Assembly (NCBI RefSeq): GCF_004210375.1
Contig: NC_134829.1
Location: 27,668,034 to 27,732,033, forward strand
Reading direction: 5' to 3'
Length of the DNA: 64,000 nt
Origin: Tachypleus tridentatus
Taxonomy: Eukaryota > Arthropoda > Merostomata > Xiphosura > Limulidae
Shown here: positions 1-11,800 of the stretch, piece after piece
Numbering within the stretch: position 1 is the stretch's first letter
Layout: each line of letters opens with the position of its first letter
The notes under the pieces: generated by a model
The model's input: only the letters and a program-made list of their open reading frames with translations
Told to the model about the DNA's origin: nothing
Databases searched by the model: none
Program-made: the position numbers and the translations under genes

Positions 1-308
1 GGTAAAAATAAAAAAAACAAACTTCATTGAATAGTTCACAAATGAAACACATGTTATGTCATTTTAACTTGTACTCTGAATAATAATGTTGAATATCAAA
101 ACTAATTTTTAGAATTATATTTGTGTTTGTATTTTAGAAATAATTTTGTCATATGTTCATATTACGTCTTACACAATAATATATTACATTTTTCATTATA
201 AAAACATGCAATGGTTTACTCGACTTTTCTCATTATTAATACAAGCATAGATGTATTTGTTACCTTTTTTTAAAACTATCATGAGCAGTAAAATTTTGTG
301 TTAACCAG

Positions 309-482
309 AATTATATACCTGAACTGCTACGAGAAGACATTCCACAAGTCTTACGAGGTCAGCGAAATGTAATTTTTGGGAACATTGAGAAGATTCATGA
401 GTTTCACAACCAGTACTTTCTAAGTGAGCTTAAGAACTGTGAGAATCTTCCATTCCTTGTTGGCCAGTGTTTCCTTGTTTAT
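309..482 (+). CDS. PLEKHG4: RhoGEF exon: DH domain, first part in window
   Basis: Acceptor ttaaccag, donor gtgagt, phase 0 at both ends, 58 codons. Encodes the DH segment from NYIPELLREDIPQVLRG to GQCFLVY, with the FGNIEKIHEFHNQYFLSEL helix of the DH core. The earlier conserved region 1 of DH must lie in an exon left of the window. Confidence 0.9.
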
Positions 483-3400
483 GTGAGTATCTAGTTTTTA
501 AGATGTAGAAAGTACAAGATCTCATACAATATTAGTAGTATTTTTCAGAATGTCATGCAGAAATTGGATAGCAATCTATTATTTTTTTGATATGACAAGC
601 AACATCTGTAGTCTGTGCCATTTTTTAGAACATTTTGTATTCATGCTTATGGACTTTTTTGCCTTCTAAAATATTTCCCCCATATCCAATTGCAGAAATA
701 TAGTTATAAAAGAAGTTATTTCATGAAGTTCTCTTAAGATCAACATTTTTAAAGAGAAGTTGTTTTAAAGATTTATCTAAAATGACTAGTTGTTCAAGTT
801 TGTTACTTTGGAAGCTCACAAATGCTTATATCATTGTTTGTATTGTTTTTGAAATTAAACTTGTAATTACATACCGACAGGGAGAATACTCTTGTAGTAC
901 AAGGAACATAGTTTTAAAATGCATATTCTATTTACACAAGGAAAACCAATGGAAACTTTTCTTCAAACAAGATTATTATTTCCATGATGTATGTCAAGTA
1001 GGCTAATGTTTCTCAAGTGCACATAAGTAACCATTGTTTAAAAAAAAGTATTGTTGATTTCTTTACTCAAGAAACTTCTCTAGTAATCTTATGATGAAAT
1101 GTTACATTTTCCATTATTTTAAAATTTTTCAGGAATCTCAGTTTTATCTTTATGCATTGTACAACAAGAATAAACCAAAATCAGAAGCCCTGATGGCTGA
1201 ATATGGAAACACATTTTTTAAGGTAAGATATTCTTGAAATGGTTTTTACCTCAAGAAAGTTTGAGATAAAATTCTCATTTCTGAAATGACATATTTGTAG
1301 ATAAAATTTTCTTTAAACAACTGAAATATAAAAGTATGAAACATGTATGAACATTAGTGCAGAACTTTAGACTTTTTTACAAGATATTGAAAATAATTAT
1401 AGTTTATCATCTTACAACCAATATAATATTTTTTAATGTTATATGAAATTCAAAAGAAAGAGATAAGATAGATGTTGTTGTGAACATTATTACCTGGTAA
1501 GAGTTTAAAAAAAAATGTATTGACTGAAAAATAATTTTTTAAGTTGTCGGACGTTTGGTGCAGATAGCCCAGCTGCTTTGTGCCACAAAACACTAAATCA
1601 GTCAATCAATTTTTAAAATGTTTTTTTTTCACTGCCTTAGTTAAATTTGATACCTAATCTTGCTAAAGTTTGTTCCTTGTTTATGGTGATGGAACTATTT
1701 TATTTTATTTACAGAAGATCTGCCAATCTGTGTAACTGTGACGTTTTTATACAAACTGCTATTTTTTTCCATAGAAAAAACAGCTGGAGTTGGGTGATAA
1801 AATGGATCTAGCAAGCTACTTGCTGAAGCCAGTACAGAGGATGGGAAAATATGCTCTTCTGTTGAAGCAACTGCTTAAGGAATGTCCAGAATGTGAACCT
1901 GAGCATGAAGATCTAAAGGTATGGGTAATCACTGTGGTTTAAGAGAGCTTTTTGTTTGTGCACGTCCATTCTTGGTTAATAGAGAATTATTAACCTTTTA
2001 ACATTTATTTAATCATAAAGAAAAATTTCCTTCTTGGTAATTCACTGAGGCTGATAGTTATCTTTGTGTATAATAATGCACCTGAAACTGTGGTACAAAT
2101 ACCTAGTTTATATCATTCAAACTAGATGACTTAGAAAAACTTCATGCACAGTAGACAAAAAAAATGCTTGAATAATATTATTTTATTTTTTCTGAACACA
2201 GGCAGCAGAAGAAATGGTGAAGTTTCAGCTACGACATGGGAATGATCTGTTAGCAATGGATGCTCTCAGGGAGTGTGATGTAAGTTGATTCAGAGAACCT
2301 TTGTGTCTATAATGCAAGTTCATAGTAAGGAAAACAACCAGATGAAAGTGATAGAAATAACCAGTCAAGTGTTAATTTTTCTAGACCAAATCACCCCCTT
2401 TAAAATTAAATGATGTGGTTGGCTTAAACATATTACAAAAGAAGTTTTTTAAATTAAAGGTTTGCTACGATCTGTTAGATATGTCAGTTTCTTAATGTTT
2501 ACCAAGGAAATCTTTTAAACCAAGGGTTTGCTCAGATCTGTTAGATGTGTTGGTTCCTTATGGCTCAGTACAATCCAAACATTAAGAGAAAGTCATTCAC
2601 CTTCCATGTACTTGAATGTGATTGCTGTATCCAACAGCAGTCATTTTGACATGTTATCTTATGTATTCTCTGGTGGAAGGGCAATATGTTTATAAACTTA
2701 AAATGCTAAAACCTAAGATTCAATTCCCTATTTTGAATACATTATATAGTCTAATGTAGATTTCTGAAACAAACTGTCTTGTGAAATATTTTGATGTTAA
2801 ATAGTTTATTCTGTATGACGGGCCATGAGATAAGTTAATCTTGTTTTTCAATATTTAGGTCAACTTAAAAGAACAAGGTCGACTTCTACGACAAGATGAA
2901 TTCTTGGTATGGCAGGGAAGGTCGCGAAAATCTCTAAGACATGTATTTCTTTTTGAGGACCTTGTTCTGTTTAGCAAAGCTCGGCGTGACCCAGAACGTA
3001 AAAATCAGGAGATATACCAATACAAACATAGTTTCAAGGTAAACCTTCCATTATATGTCAATTTTTTATAATTGGAAATTTTGGGTTTAGACGAACTTTG
3101 TGTAAGACAACTCTATGTAAATATTGTAAGACATTCTGCTTAAGGACCACTGCTACTGTTGAACTATTAATAATACTTATAGCTTGTTTGTCATGAGGAA
3201 AAGTTTGGTTTTTAAATTAAACCCAGTTTTTAATGATGCAACAGATGACAGACATTGGTATGACAGAACAAGTTGGTGATAGTCCAAATAAATTTGAGAT
3301 CTGGTTCCGAAAGAGGAAGCAAAGTGACACATATGTTCTTCAAGCTCCAAATCCTGAAGTCAAACAAGCATGGGTTTTAGAGATATCTAAACTTTTGTGG

Positions 3401-6400
3401 AAGCAGGCGCTTAGGAATAGAGGTGAGCTTCTCTTAAAGTTGTTTTTAGGTTTCAGTAAATCATTGTATCATATATATTTATTATTATTATAAATATTGG
3501 TTGTTTGTTGTAATGAAACTTAGAAACAGCATTTAGTCCAAGCATTGTAAAAGTTAAATATTTGGGTTGTCTTTATGCATTGGCTTATTTTATAATAAAG
3601 TTATAATTTTTCTTATGTTGATGATGTACTGTCCTGTAGCAATCAATTTAAACGATAACATTTATTTTGTGCTTCTTAGAAATGCGCCTAGCAGAGATGT
3701 CATCTATGGGGATTGGCAGCAAGCCATGTTTAGACATAAAACCCAATGAGGATCAGATCAGTGATAGAGCTATAAATTTTCAGCAGCTAAGCCGAGGTAG
3801 GCTAATCCCAAAATACTTTTTTGTGAATATTAATTTATTTTATTTATTTTGTCATCACTGAAGTAACTGACAAGATTTCTGTGCTTAGCATATAACACTT
3901 ATGTTAACTTGGAAATCTAATCAATTACTTATCACTTTTTGATGAAACTTCTAAATATAGATACTAATCTCAAAGGAAATTTGTTTAGCACTTAAAAATA
4001 TATTTTAAATTTTAAACGTTTGTTTCTGGCAGCTTGTATACTTACAAATAAATACTACAATTGGTAACATTTTGAAGCTAGTAACATTTCAGTAAAGCTG
4101 CTGTTAAAATAGCCATCATTTACAAGTTATTGTGGTAAAGTAATAATTTAAGTGCTGTTAATAGCAGATCATGTCTCTGTAAAACAGTTTCAAACTGTTC
4201 ATTGAGTAAACAAGAGGATTTCAGAATTTTTCTTAAATATTCATTGCCTTGCATATCTTAACTGTATATTGGAAACCACAGTCTTTTGGAAATATTTTTT
4301 AATGTATTAATAATGAGTGTCTTTCAGTTCTTCGGTTCAAGAATTCATTTGCTGTTTCATCACATGACCAGTTAAGGAACAACAAGCGACCAAACTCCAC
4401 AATTTCGGTTAGCAGTTCATCATCTTCTGGAAGTAGTTACACTTCATTCCCACATACTGGTTCTGTCAACCTAGGATTTGAACAAGGAGATGCACGATTC
4501 TCACACGGCTGTCGTTCTATTACCCAGCAGTCACAGTGCTCTACAGGTTGGTACAGTTGAAATTCATTTTGTTTGCATATTAGGAAATCCTTTGATTTTT
4601 AAATCCTAAAATTGTAGCATTAGCATCATTTCTAACTCTGGGAATATATTTTCACAGAAATCATTCTTAACCCTTGGGCATGTGTTAATATTTGTTGTTA
4701 TAAAATACACTACAAGTTTATTTCCTTCAGAATATTTATAATTTCATTTTCAAACAGTTTGAAGAAAGAATTAAACTATGGATTTATTACCAAGTTCCAT
4801 TCCTTAACTGAAACAAGTGTTCTGTGTAAAGGTGTCATACGAAGTAAAGAAAACTAAAATAAATTGATAAAATAGGAGTGAGTTTAATGACTTTGAATAT
4901 AACTATAATTTGTTTCTTTTAGAGAGTGGTATTTCAATAGACTTGAGTACAGCAGGTGACTCATCGTGGGAGTCTGAGAGACCTCACTATAAAAAGGCTG
5001 AGCGTAGTGACAGTTTATTGTCCAATGACTCTGTAATTACCAATCTTCCCATTTCAGAGTGCCCCACTGCTGAAGAGCAGATGCTAGAAGTAAGTTGTCC
5101 CTTTTTTTGAAAATATGCTTGTAAATGATGGTGTTCAAAGCTGTAATTCAAGGTTTAAGGAGCATATTTAGAAAGAACAGTTTGTAGACAGAAGTTTATT
5201 TTTTAACAAGTATATTTTAGTTGATGTTGTACACGTTTGGTTTATTTTTTTATGCTTCATATATATTTTAATGTACATGTAATACATATAAAAGAATGTA
5301 TCATAGCCATCCTAAGTGTAATGTGATACTTTAGAATTTGCACAGAAACATGAAGTACAAAAAGTTGTATAAGAAAAATAGCAAATGTTTTTTTTCGTAT
5401 GTGTCTTAAGAGTTTTAATTCACCTTAGATTGTTCAGTAAATGAACAGTGTACTGAACATTATTCCTTTTCATCAGTCAGAGATCACACTGGTGTAATAA
5501 GTACCTGTGGACCACAATCTGAGACTAATTTACAAGGATAGTTGCCACTGTGCCAAATTATACTGGAAGCATGAAAGTTTCTAGTTAAATAGAAAAAGGA
5601 TTTGGAAATCCATTATATGATACTGGATCATTAAACACTGATTCCTGGCTGTTGCAACGTATCAGTCTAATCAATAAGATGAGATACTTCCAGTGCCCTT
5701 GGATCATCATGTATGGATCTAGGAGGTGAAAATTGACTTTGTTTAAAGCAGATTGTTGATTGCCCATGTATCAGCTCGTCATGGTTTGTGCTGTATTTTC
5801 TTTCTTATTTTGGTTCAAAATGAATACTTAAAAGTACTTGCTCACTTCACTATATCAATCAGATATTAGGATAAACTTGAGAAAAGCATATTAATTATTT
5901 CAAAACATAAACTTCAGAAAACATTCCTGTAATCTCAAATGTTATTCACCACATTTTATAACATTTACAGTGTGATAGTACAATGAGTTAACTCTGCTGT
6001 ATTAAAACTGTACATAGTTTTATCCTTTATGTAAAACTAGTAATGAGTTAGTGTTTATAATTGACATAACTAATTTTGTTTCTTATCTTATAAATGGATT
6101 AGCATTTATTTTCACACTAGTGTAAGAATTAAGTAACAGAAAGAAAAGGATTACATTTTTATTAACACTTAAGTTATATTAGAAAATGCATTGTGTATAT
6201 TATAAAACTGTTTTATAACTTACTAGTTTATCAAGTTTATTTTAGGTTAAGCATTTTTTCTAAAAAATGTTGTTATTATTATAAATGAAATGTTTTAACA
6301 TGTACATAGTATTTATGTGCTGCTGGGTAATATTGAAGCATTAGTAATTCATTTCAAGTAACCAACTTTTGTAATCTTGAGTAACACTTATAAATTATGA

Positions 6401-7375
6401 AATATTTGGTTTTATTAGTTAAAAGGTTGTTTGAAGATTTTTAGTTGTACAGCAGAAACTATAGATTGATTTTCTGCTACACATCTCCAACTAACCAACC
6501 TTATAACCACTGAATGTGAATCAAATCAAAAATAACGATAGGCATGATAGCTGTTATTTAGTTTAGTTACTAATAATTGCTACTGTTATTGACACTAACA
6601 TGATCAATAAACCTGTAATGTAATATTTAATTCTAATGAAATAATTGGAGGATAATTTAAATGGAATATTTATTGCATTAAACTATTACGAGCAGCTGGA
6701 AACACATTTAGTATATTGCTTTATTAATTACAGATTTTGTAATTTTCTGATGGTGCTAAACTCCACACTGACTGAAAAACATTACAAAACTCCTGTTTTC
6801 AAAATTAACTTGTACTATTTCTTGAAGATTGTATCCCAAAAGTGGTGAATTGAGGAGTACATGGCTTTTTGTCCCATTATTTTCTTCTAAGAAAGTATAT
6901 ATAAATCTAGAAAATTATTTTATTTAACTATTAAAGATACACTACATTTGATGAGGCAAGTCTGTAATGAGTTACTGAAATAAAATAATTTTAAGTGAAT
7001 TTCAACAGCCATGACAAAGCACACCATTGGTTAATTGAATGTAAAAGAAAACAAAGAACAAAGTCAAGTAATGAAAATAGTCACTTTTTTATTTTGTATA
7101 TACCTTTGTACAGAATGCATTTCTATTCTAATCAGAAATATGTTATAGATGGTAGCAACTGCTTTGAGAAGTAATTGGTGCCATGTATCAGTTCATATAA
7201 ACAAAATGGATTGAGTTTGTTGTCCATCTGTGAATATTTGTGAATATATAATTAATTATAATGAAATCACTTTTCTACTTCTGTAATCTACAATAAAAAT
7301 TATCTCTTCAAGGATATTTGTTTTGTTTTTTTTTGTTTCCTACAGAGTTTCTACAGTCTTGAAATTACACACTGA
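309..7375 (+). CDS. PLEKHG4: PLEKHG4/puratrophin-1/quattro-like RhoGEF, 3' part (spliced, 5' partial)
   Basis: Guanine-nucleotide exchange factor for Rho-family GTPases, acting at membrane and actin cytoskeleton (family knowledge). Ten exons are proposed: 309-482, 1133-1222, 1775-1918, 2202-2279, 2859-3038, 3245-3422, 3680-3796, 4328-4546, 4923-5089 and 7346-7375. All introns are GT-AG and the phases are consistent, giving 1377 nt (458 aa plus stop). Residues 1-162 are the C-terminal two thirds of a DH domain, including the helix with LLKPVQRMGKYALLLKQLL. Residues 163-280 are a PH domain (VNLKEQGRLLRQDEF start, Trp in KQAWVLEISKLLW near the end). The next block, EMSSMGIGSKPCLDI, is typical of the PLEKHG4/MCF2L group. 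The tail is Ser-rich and looks disordered. Features that favour PLEKHG4 over Dbs or Trio are ALYNKNKPKSEALM and FQLRHGNDLLAMDA. The gene starts left of the window. The last 30-nt exon is the least certain part. Confidence 0.9.
1133..1222 (+). CDS. PLEKHG4: RhoGEF exon: DH domain, Tyr-rich helix
   Basis: Thirty codons between ttttcag and gtaaga. Encodes FYLYALYNKNKPKSEALM and the end of that helix, a segment diagnostic for the PLEKHG4 group. Phase 0 at both ends. Confidence 0.9.
1546..1610 (+). mobile_element. 5'-truncated LINE 3' end
   Basis: The segment ggtgcagatagcccagctgc followed by tttgtgcca and an aatcagtcaatcaat tail is related to the 3' terminus of the gag-EN-RT LINE that ends at 31902 on the other strand (gcagatagcctagttgcttt, then an accaacc tail). 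Short 3' pieces with simple tails are typical of truncated LINE insertions. Confidence 0.5.
1775..1918 (+). CDS. PLEKHG4: RhoGEF exon: DH conserved region 3
   Basis: Forty-eight codons between ccatag and gtatgg. Contains DLASYLLKPVQRMGKYALLL, the conserved DH helix that contacts the GTPase switch region in solved family members. Phase 0 at both ends. Confidence 0.93.
2202..2279 (+). CDS. PLEKHG4: RhoGEF exon: end of DH domain
   Basis: Twenty-six codons between aacacag and gtaagt. Reads AAEEMVKFQLRHGNDLLAMD and on to CD, the long last DH helix that leads into the PH domain. Confidence 0.9.
2440..2562 (+). repeat. Imperfect direct duplication in a RhoGEF intron
   Basis: Two units of about 58 bp lie 65 bp apart (2440-2497 and 2505-2562). 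Both contain a ttttaaa run, ggtttgct, then gatctgttagat and tcctta/tcttaa. They are clearly diverged and look like an old local tandem duplication. Confidence 0.6.
2859..3038 (+). CDS. PLEKHG4: RhoGEF exon: PH domain, N-terminal half
   Basis: Sixty codons between tatttag and gtaaac. Contains the PH strands VNLKEQGRLLRQDEFLVWQG, then RHVFLFEDLVLFSKARR. The FLFEDLVLFSK core is a standard RhoGEF PH signature. Confidence 0.93.
3245..3422 (+). CDS. PLEKHG4: RhoGEF exon: PH domain, C-terminal half
   Basis: Acceptor gcaacag, donor gtgagc, 59 codons plus one base. Encodes FEIWFRKRKQSDTYVLQAPN and the closing PH helix with its conserved Trp (KQAWVLEISKLLWKQALRN). Confidence 0.92.
3680..3796 (+). CDS. 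PLEKHG4: RhoGEF exon: post-PH conserved block
   Basis: Acceptor cttcttag, donor gtaggc, phase 1 at both ends. Encodes EMRLAEMSSMGIGSKPCLDI followed by DRAINFQQLSRG. This post-PH block is conserved between arthropod and vertebrate PLEKHG4-type proteins. Confidence 0.88.
4328..4546 (+). CDS. PLEKHG4: RhoGEF exon: Ser-rich tail
   Basis: Acceptor tctttcag, donor gttggt. Encodes FKNSFAVSSHDQL followed by a Ser-rich run (ISVSSSSSSGSSYTSF). It is low-complexity, probably disordered and likely phosphorylated (inference). Phase 1 at both ends. Confidence 0.82.
4923..5089 (+). CDS. PLEKHG4: RhoGEF exon: C-terminal tail
   Basis: Acceptor tttcttttag, donor gtaagt after GAA. Encodes ESGISIDLSTAGDSSWESER and an acidic Ser-rich stretch ending EEQMLE. 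The frame would also stop about 20 nt into the intron (VSCPFF then stop), so intron retention would give a near-identical protein end. Confidence 0.8.
7346..7375 (+). CDS. PLEKHG4: RhoGEF candidate terminal coding exon
   Basis: A strong pyrimidine tract (gttttttttgtttcctacag) precedes a phase-0 segment SFYSLEITH then TGA. This joins in frame to the donor at 5090. The match rests on splice signals only, because tails of this family are not conserved enough to confirm it. Confidence 0.45.
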   Translation, partial: SFYSLEITH

Positions 7376-7489
7376 AGTACACAGAGCTTTAGTGAATGTT
7401 TCAGGACCACACAGTCTTCACAACATAGCCAAACCTTAGATTTAATATAATTATATCTAATTTAATAGAAAACGAGAAATACAATGATA

Positions 7490-7495
7490 AATAAA
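7490..7495 (+). terminator. Candidate polyadenylation signal of the RhoGEF gene
   Basis: AATAAA lies about 115 nt after the proposed stop codon, within gataaataaatac. In this AT-rich DNA the hexamer is common, so position relative to the stop is the only support. Confidence 0.3.
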
Positions 7496-8454
7496 TACAA
7501 AGGCAGTCCCCAAAACAAACATCTGACATTGGGACATACACCATAAGATAAGAAGCATATTACATACTGACCTGAGGTACCAGCAGAGGTAAGACCCAAA
7601 TTACACTGGGATTAACTCAACAGCATCAGGGCACATAACCACCCACAGTAGGGTGTGTGTCCTAGTGTCAGTTATTTTATTATTTCAGATTTCATTTCAT
7701 GGAAAACAAAACTATATATACATTGTTATTTGGATATACAAAAGCTCTTACTGGATTGAGGTGGAAAAGCAACTTTGATAGAAATCTTCATTCTTTTATA
7801 CTTTGCTTACAAATTATCATTTGTGAAAAATAGTGGTTTTGTAAAGTTTGGAGCCAGCTTCAATGGGCAGTAAAGAAACTATTACCAAAATAAGTTTATA
7901 CATCATCAGATGAAAATATAAATCTGTCAAAATGTTATAACTTTGTAATAGTTTCATTTCCAACTCAAGCTGTCTATAAAATATTTTGTAAAGTGGTTTC
8001 CTCATTATGAAAAGTGATTCGTTAAATGTTTGTTAAAATTTCTATTCTGAAAAGAGGTCTTTCCCAAGCTTTAGAGTTTGTTTTTTGGATGTTGCTCTTT
8101 TTTTGTGAAGAGAATTTCAAGTTACCAACCTTCCTGAAATGTTCACAAGTATTATTGACACTTAACACATTTTACAGCTTTAGAAAATGTAATTTCATTG
8201 GAACTTTCAGAAGAACATATCATCCATGATAATGATTTGTTAAAGGTATTTACAAACAAGTAAATAATTTGGTACAAGAGTTAAACCATATTATATTAAT
8301 TCATAACGAACATGTTAGAGTTGTGCAATCATACTTCGGTTTTTATTCCAAATTCCATCTGATTTATTAACTCTTATTTTCAGAAAACATTTGAGAAGTA
8401 GTCAAATAATAGTAGTAAAAAATAGTGACTTAATTGATAGAAAACTGATTGGAG

Positions 8455-9190
8455 GGAAGAAAGTAGAAATGGAGTTCAGTCAAACTGAATTAATGGCAAG
8501 ATGGGGTGGGATAAGGGCCCAATGTTAGAACCTGGGTTGTTTTTATTTACATCAGTGACACAAGTAATATAATGGCCATTCTTTCCTCTAAATTTTCAGA
8601 TATTAAAAGGTCTTGAGGATTTAGATCATTTAGTGAGTTGGTTAACATAATTTGAACTAAAAGTTTTGTAGGGATAGGAATGACCTTAACGGTGTCATTA
8701 CAGAAAAGGGATTGTGATGGCTGAGCTGTTGCTAAACCATCCAAGCAGTTTGTTGCTAGTGGTACAGCAAATAGCACTTTTAAGTTCTATTGATAGAAAT
8801 ACTGAATAAAAGTCTAATGAGGTTATAATTTTATAGGTTAGGTTACATTTGGAGTATTGTATACATGGAAATACGCTGAATTGTTGTAAAGCATTCAGAG
8901 AAGGGCTACGAGAATAAGTTAAAAATCTCCATTTTCTTCTGAAAAAAGGAATTAAAAGGGCATCTGATTAAGGGAAGCAGTAGTGTTGATGCATTATTAT
9001 TTTTTCATACATAATAGTAAGACTTGAAAACAAATATAAATTTTGGTAGGGAAGAAACCAAGTCATCTTCATCGAAGACAGTTTTATTTTTCTAATAGGA
9101 TGGTTGGCATGTGAAACAAGTTGCCTAAAGTCTAGGTGTAGTGAGTTAAAGTGTAAACTTCATAAATATTTGAATGATAAAGGTTGGCTT
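8455..9190 (+). pseudogene. Non-LTR retrotransposon RT remnant
   Basis: Reading through several frames gives pieces of a LINE reverse transcriptase and its tail. These are GPML-PGLFLFTSV (compare VLGPLLFLIYIND) near 8515, then LHLEYCIHGN near 8845, and near 9050-9190 GRNQVIFIED, FLIGWLACETSCL and ELKCKLHKYLNDKGW. The last resembles the RVVNxWNxLP...FKxxLDKYxxDKGW tail. There are many stops, so it is a dead copy. It is the same general family as the copy at 42.0-43.7 kb. Confidence 0.5.
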
Positions 9191-9320
9191 TGGGGTGTTC
9201 TTTTTCTTTATTTATGGGATAGGATAGCTTAGATAGACTAAAACATCCTTTAATGTTATATATGTTAATGTAAAATATTTTCAGTTATTTCCTTTTATTA
9301 CGAAAGTCACCGGGTGGGAC

Positions 9321-9406
9321 GAGGCCAGTGGTACATTTACAGACACAATGCTAAACTCTGAAGTTTAATAGCCTGTGATGGAGCCAGCAGATAGCTCTAA
9401 AACAAA
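9321..9406 (+). mobile_element. Second tRNA-type SINE family, degraded copy
   Basis: The order ggccagtggta...acaatgctaaa, then gagccagcagatagct and an aaacaaacag tail, resembles another horseshoe-crab SINE that I remember (GGCCAGTGGTAAGTCT head, CAGATAGCCC body, AAACAAAC tail). It is strongly diverged. Confidence 0.4.
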
Positions 9407-9876
9407 CAGCATTAACAAAATATGCAAATAATTTATCATATCTTCATTTGCAAATTAACAACAATTTAAATATAAAGATACACGAATGTAAAAATAAAAT
9501 GTTCATCAAAGCATTTTGGATTACATTATCAGTTCAATATAAAAACAAATGGTTATTTTTTGGTGAGAAAAAATTTTGGTAAATCATCATAAGATTATGA
9601 AGAGAAATGATGATAGCACTGCGAGTAGATTTTATAGACCATCACCACTTCTTTCAAGAAATTAGATATTCAGAGTATTGTTGAATGGCTGGATGTCATA
9701 AGACATAAATGATGTCTTTTGGTGAATAACCCAATTCAACCAGTAACTAAACTATTTCCTTGATACAAATTTTGTGTCAAAACTATATATGCTTTGAAAT
9801 ATTTAAATTTTAGAACTAAATAATGGAGTAGAAAACATGCACTATATCTACTATTACATAAGCACTAAACCCTTAA

Positions 9877-10027
9877 TATCAACCCATGAACAAATAGTGG
9901 GATTGACCGTCACATTATAATGCCCCCATGGCTGAAAGGGTGAGCATGTTTGGTGCAACAGGGATTCGAACACGAGACCCCTGGATTACGAGTTGAATGC
10001 CTTAACCCACCCGGCCATACTGGGCCC
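9877..10027 (-). mobile_element. tRNA-derived SINE, tRNA-head half only
   Basis: Matches the head half of the main SINE: aatagtgggattgaccgtca, cccccatggctgaaagg, gagcatgtttggtgcaac, gggattcgaac (complement of a B box) and a ggcc...gggccc end. The 3' half of the element is missing at the left. No TSD seen. Confidence 0.85.
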
Positions 10028-10326
10028 ATCTATCTTTAATTTGAGAGACAAAACACTAAAAATGGTCCATTTTGACTCTAAGGTGAAGTTGTAATTAAAA
10101 TGTTAGACCAACAGTTTGCATGACACACTATTGTGAGTCTTGATTCTTCATCACACATGCTAAGGAGTTCCTTAACCTGTTACAAGAAATAAAATCATTT
10201 ACTAGCAACTTGTGAGAAACCATTATATCGCTAACAGGTTCCTCAATGAAATTTTTTTAGTGTTATAAATGTAGGTGAACATACAAAAAAACCATTACAA
10301 ATTATTATTTTCAGCTTGTTACTTAA

Positions 10327-10530
10327 TGACTGTCTGCAATAGCTGTCACTAATCTAGCACTGATAAATCAGAGGGAAGACAGCAAGTCAGTACAACTAAC
10401 TGCCAACTTGTGGGTTACTCTAACGAACTGGTGGGACTTATCTGTTGTTCTTACAACATGTTTTCAAGCCACAGAGCACAAATGCTGGATCCATAACCAG
10501 TAAACTAACCACAAAGCCACATTCTGCCCT
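10327..10530 (-). mobile_element. Old, strongly diverged copy of the main SINE
   Basis: It follows the consensus landmarks in order: agctgtcactaatctagcac, agagggaagacagcaagtca, ctgccaacttgtgggttact, then ggtgggacttat, and the tRNA-like end ctaaccacaaagccac. Divergence is much higher than in the copies at 45-52 kb, so this insertion looks ancient. Confidence 0.6.
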
Positions 10531-11059
10531 AAAAGCAAGCAACTTTGATTAAAATTCACATTTGCTTTGTCTCAAAACACAAGTTTAAATTAACAAAATC
10601 ACTAAAAATTAATATTTTCAGCCTACAAGCAGCACAAAAACCCAAGAACTGCATTAGCACATGCTTAACAAAGTGTTAAAATATTTCAAAATTCTATCAA
10701 GTCAACAAATTTGTTTATGCATACTGACTTTATTTTTAATTCTTGAAATATCTTTAAAATAGCTTCAGGCACACCATTTTTGTTTCCACTGGCTTGCCAG
10801 ATTATCCATTTTGCTGGACCAACAGAGGTCAAGTAACAATAATTAAAATAATACACCTCTGACCCACTAATTATACCCCCCAGTAAAGTGCCATGGACTG
10901 CTAGAAACTTAAAACAAATATTTAATGTGAAGTAAATGATTAATAAAACATTTTAGTACAGGTATAAATTAGTTTATTAGTACAGTCTAAGTGAAAGATT
11001 TATTAATTACTGTACTTACAAAGAATGTTGCAGTAGTACCACTTCCAAAGTGGCAAACC

Positions 11060-11800
11060 TTAAAATTTTACTGGAATTGTAGAGCTAATCACACAAAGGT
11101 CTAGAAGTTGAGGGCTTTCAGGATTACTGTCTGTTTCATCATGAATTTGTGATGTTGCAGGAGGAACATCCAGGGTACTTGAAGCCACAAAATTATCGGA
11201 TGTTGTCCTACTACTCTGACACACATTCTTCTTGGCTATGTTTTTAAACATTTCGTCAAGCGAAGTTGTTTTATGTGCATTGATCTTTCCCTGTGTAATT
11301 CTTCTTACAGCAAATGAAGAGTCATTAGCTCTTGTTCTATATTGAAGGTATACTGCTCTAGCCTGCTGATTAATTCATCCATGAACTCAGTCAACTTGTC
11401 CATAGTAAGTCTTTCAGCTACATCTGTTTTATCTCCGCCACTGTCGTCTTCATCAGTTTCATTGTTTTTCATCATGATTCAGAGTCAGTATAGTGATGAA
11501 CAACAGGTGTTTCTTTGTCAACATTCAACCACTAGGCCAGACTTTCTTCATTAAGCTGAGTTGCTACACCCTTGGCAGCAAGTCCCATAAATCTTTTTGC
11601 ATACTCAAACAACTACTTTGATACATTAAATCCTATAAAGTCAGTAAGTAGCCAGTCCCCAAGGAGTGCATGCCACATGCAATGCCATCTGTGGCCACCC
11701 AGTGAACTAGTCTGGCAGTCACAAGAATTTCAAATGCACTCTCATAATTTTGTCTGAATTAAAAGAGGTACTGGACCATCAGTTGCCAGGAAATCAGTGG
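11060..11800 (-). pseudogene. Possible DDE (Tigger/pogo-like) transposase C-terminal remnant
   Basis: On the - strand a broken reading frame ends with KINAHKTTSLDEMFKNIAKK, a Ser/Thr-rich stretch and a stop at about 11060. The upstream part contains interrupted acidic runs (GACGAAGACGACAGT-like) and ESAFEILVTARL. The layout of an acidic linker followed by a short T-S-L-x-x-x-F end resembles Tigger/pogo proteins. I see no DDE residues and cannot confirm it. Confidence 0.22.

Noticed and set aside
782-1006. 74-codon + strand frame within the first intron
   Set aside because: Lies between two well-supported RhoGEF exons in the same strand, with no similarity and no splice signals that would include it.
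9950-10027. Possible tRNA gene on the - strand
   Set aside because: A and B box-like elements belong to the SINE head. The body continues into the SINE sequence shared with the other copies.
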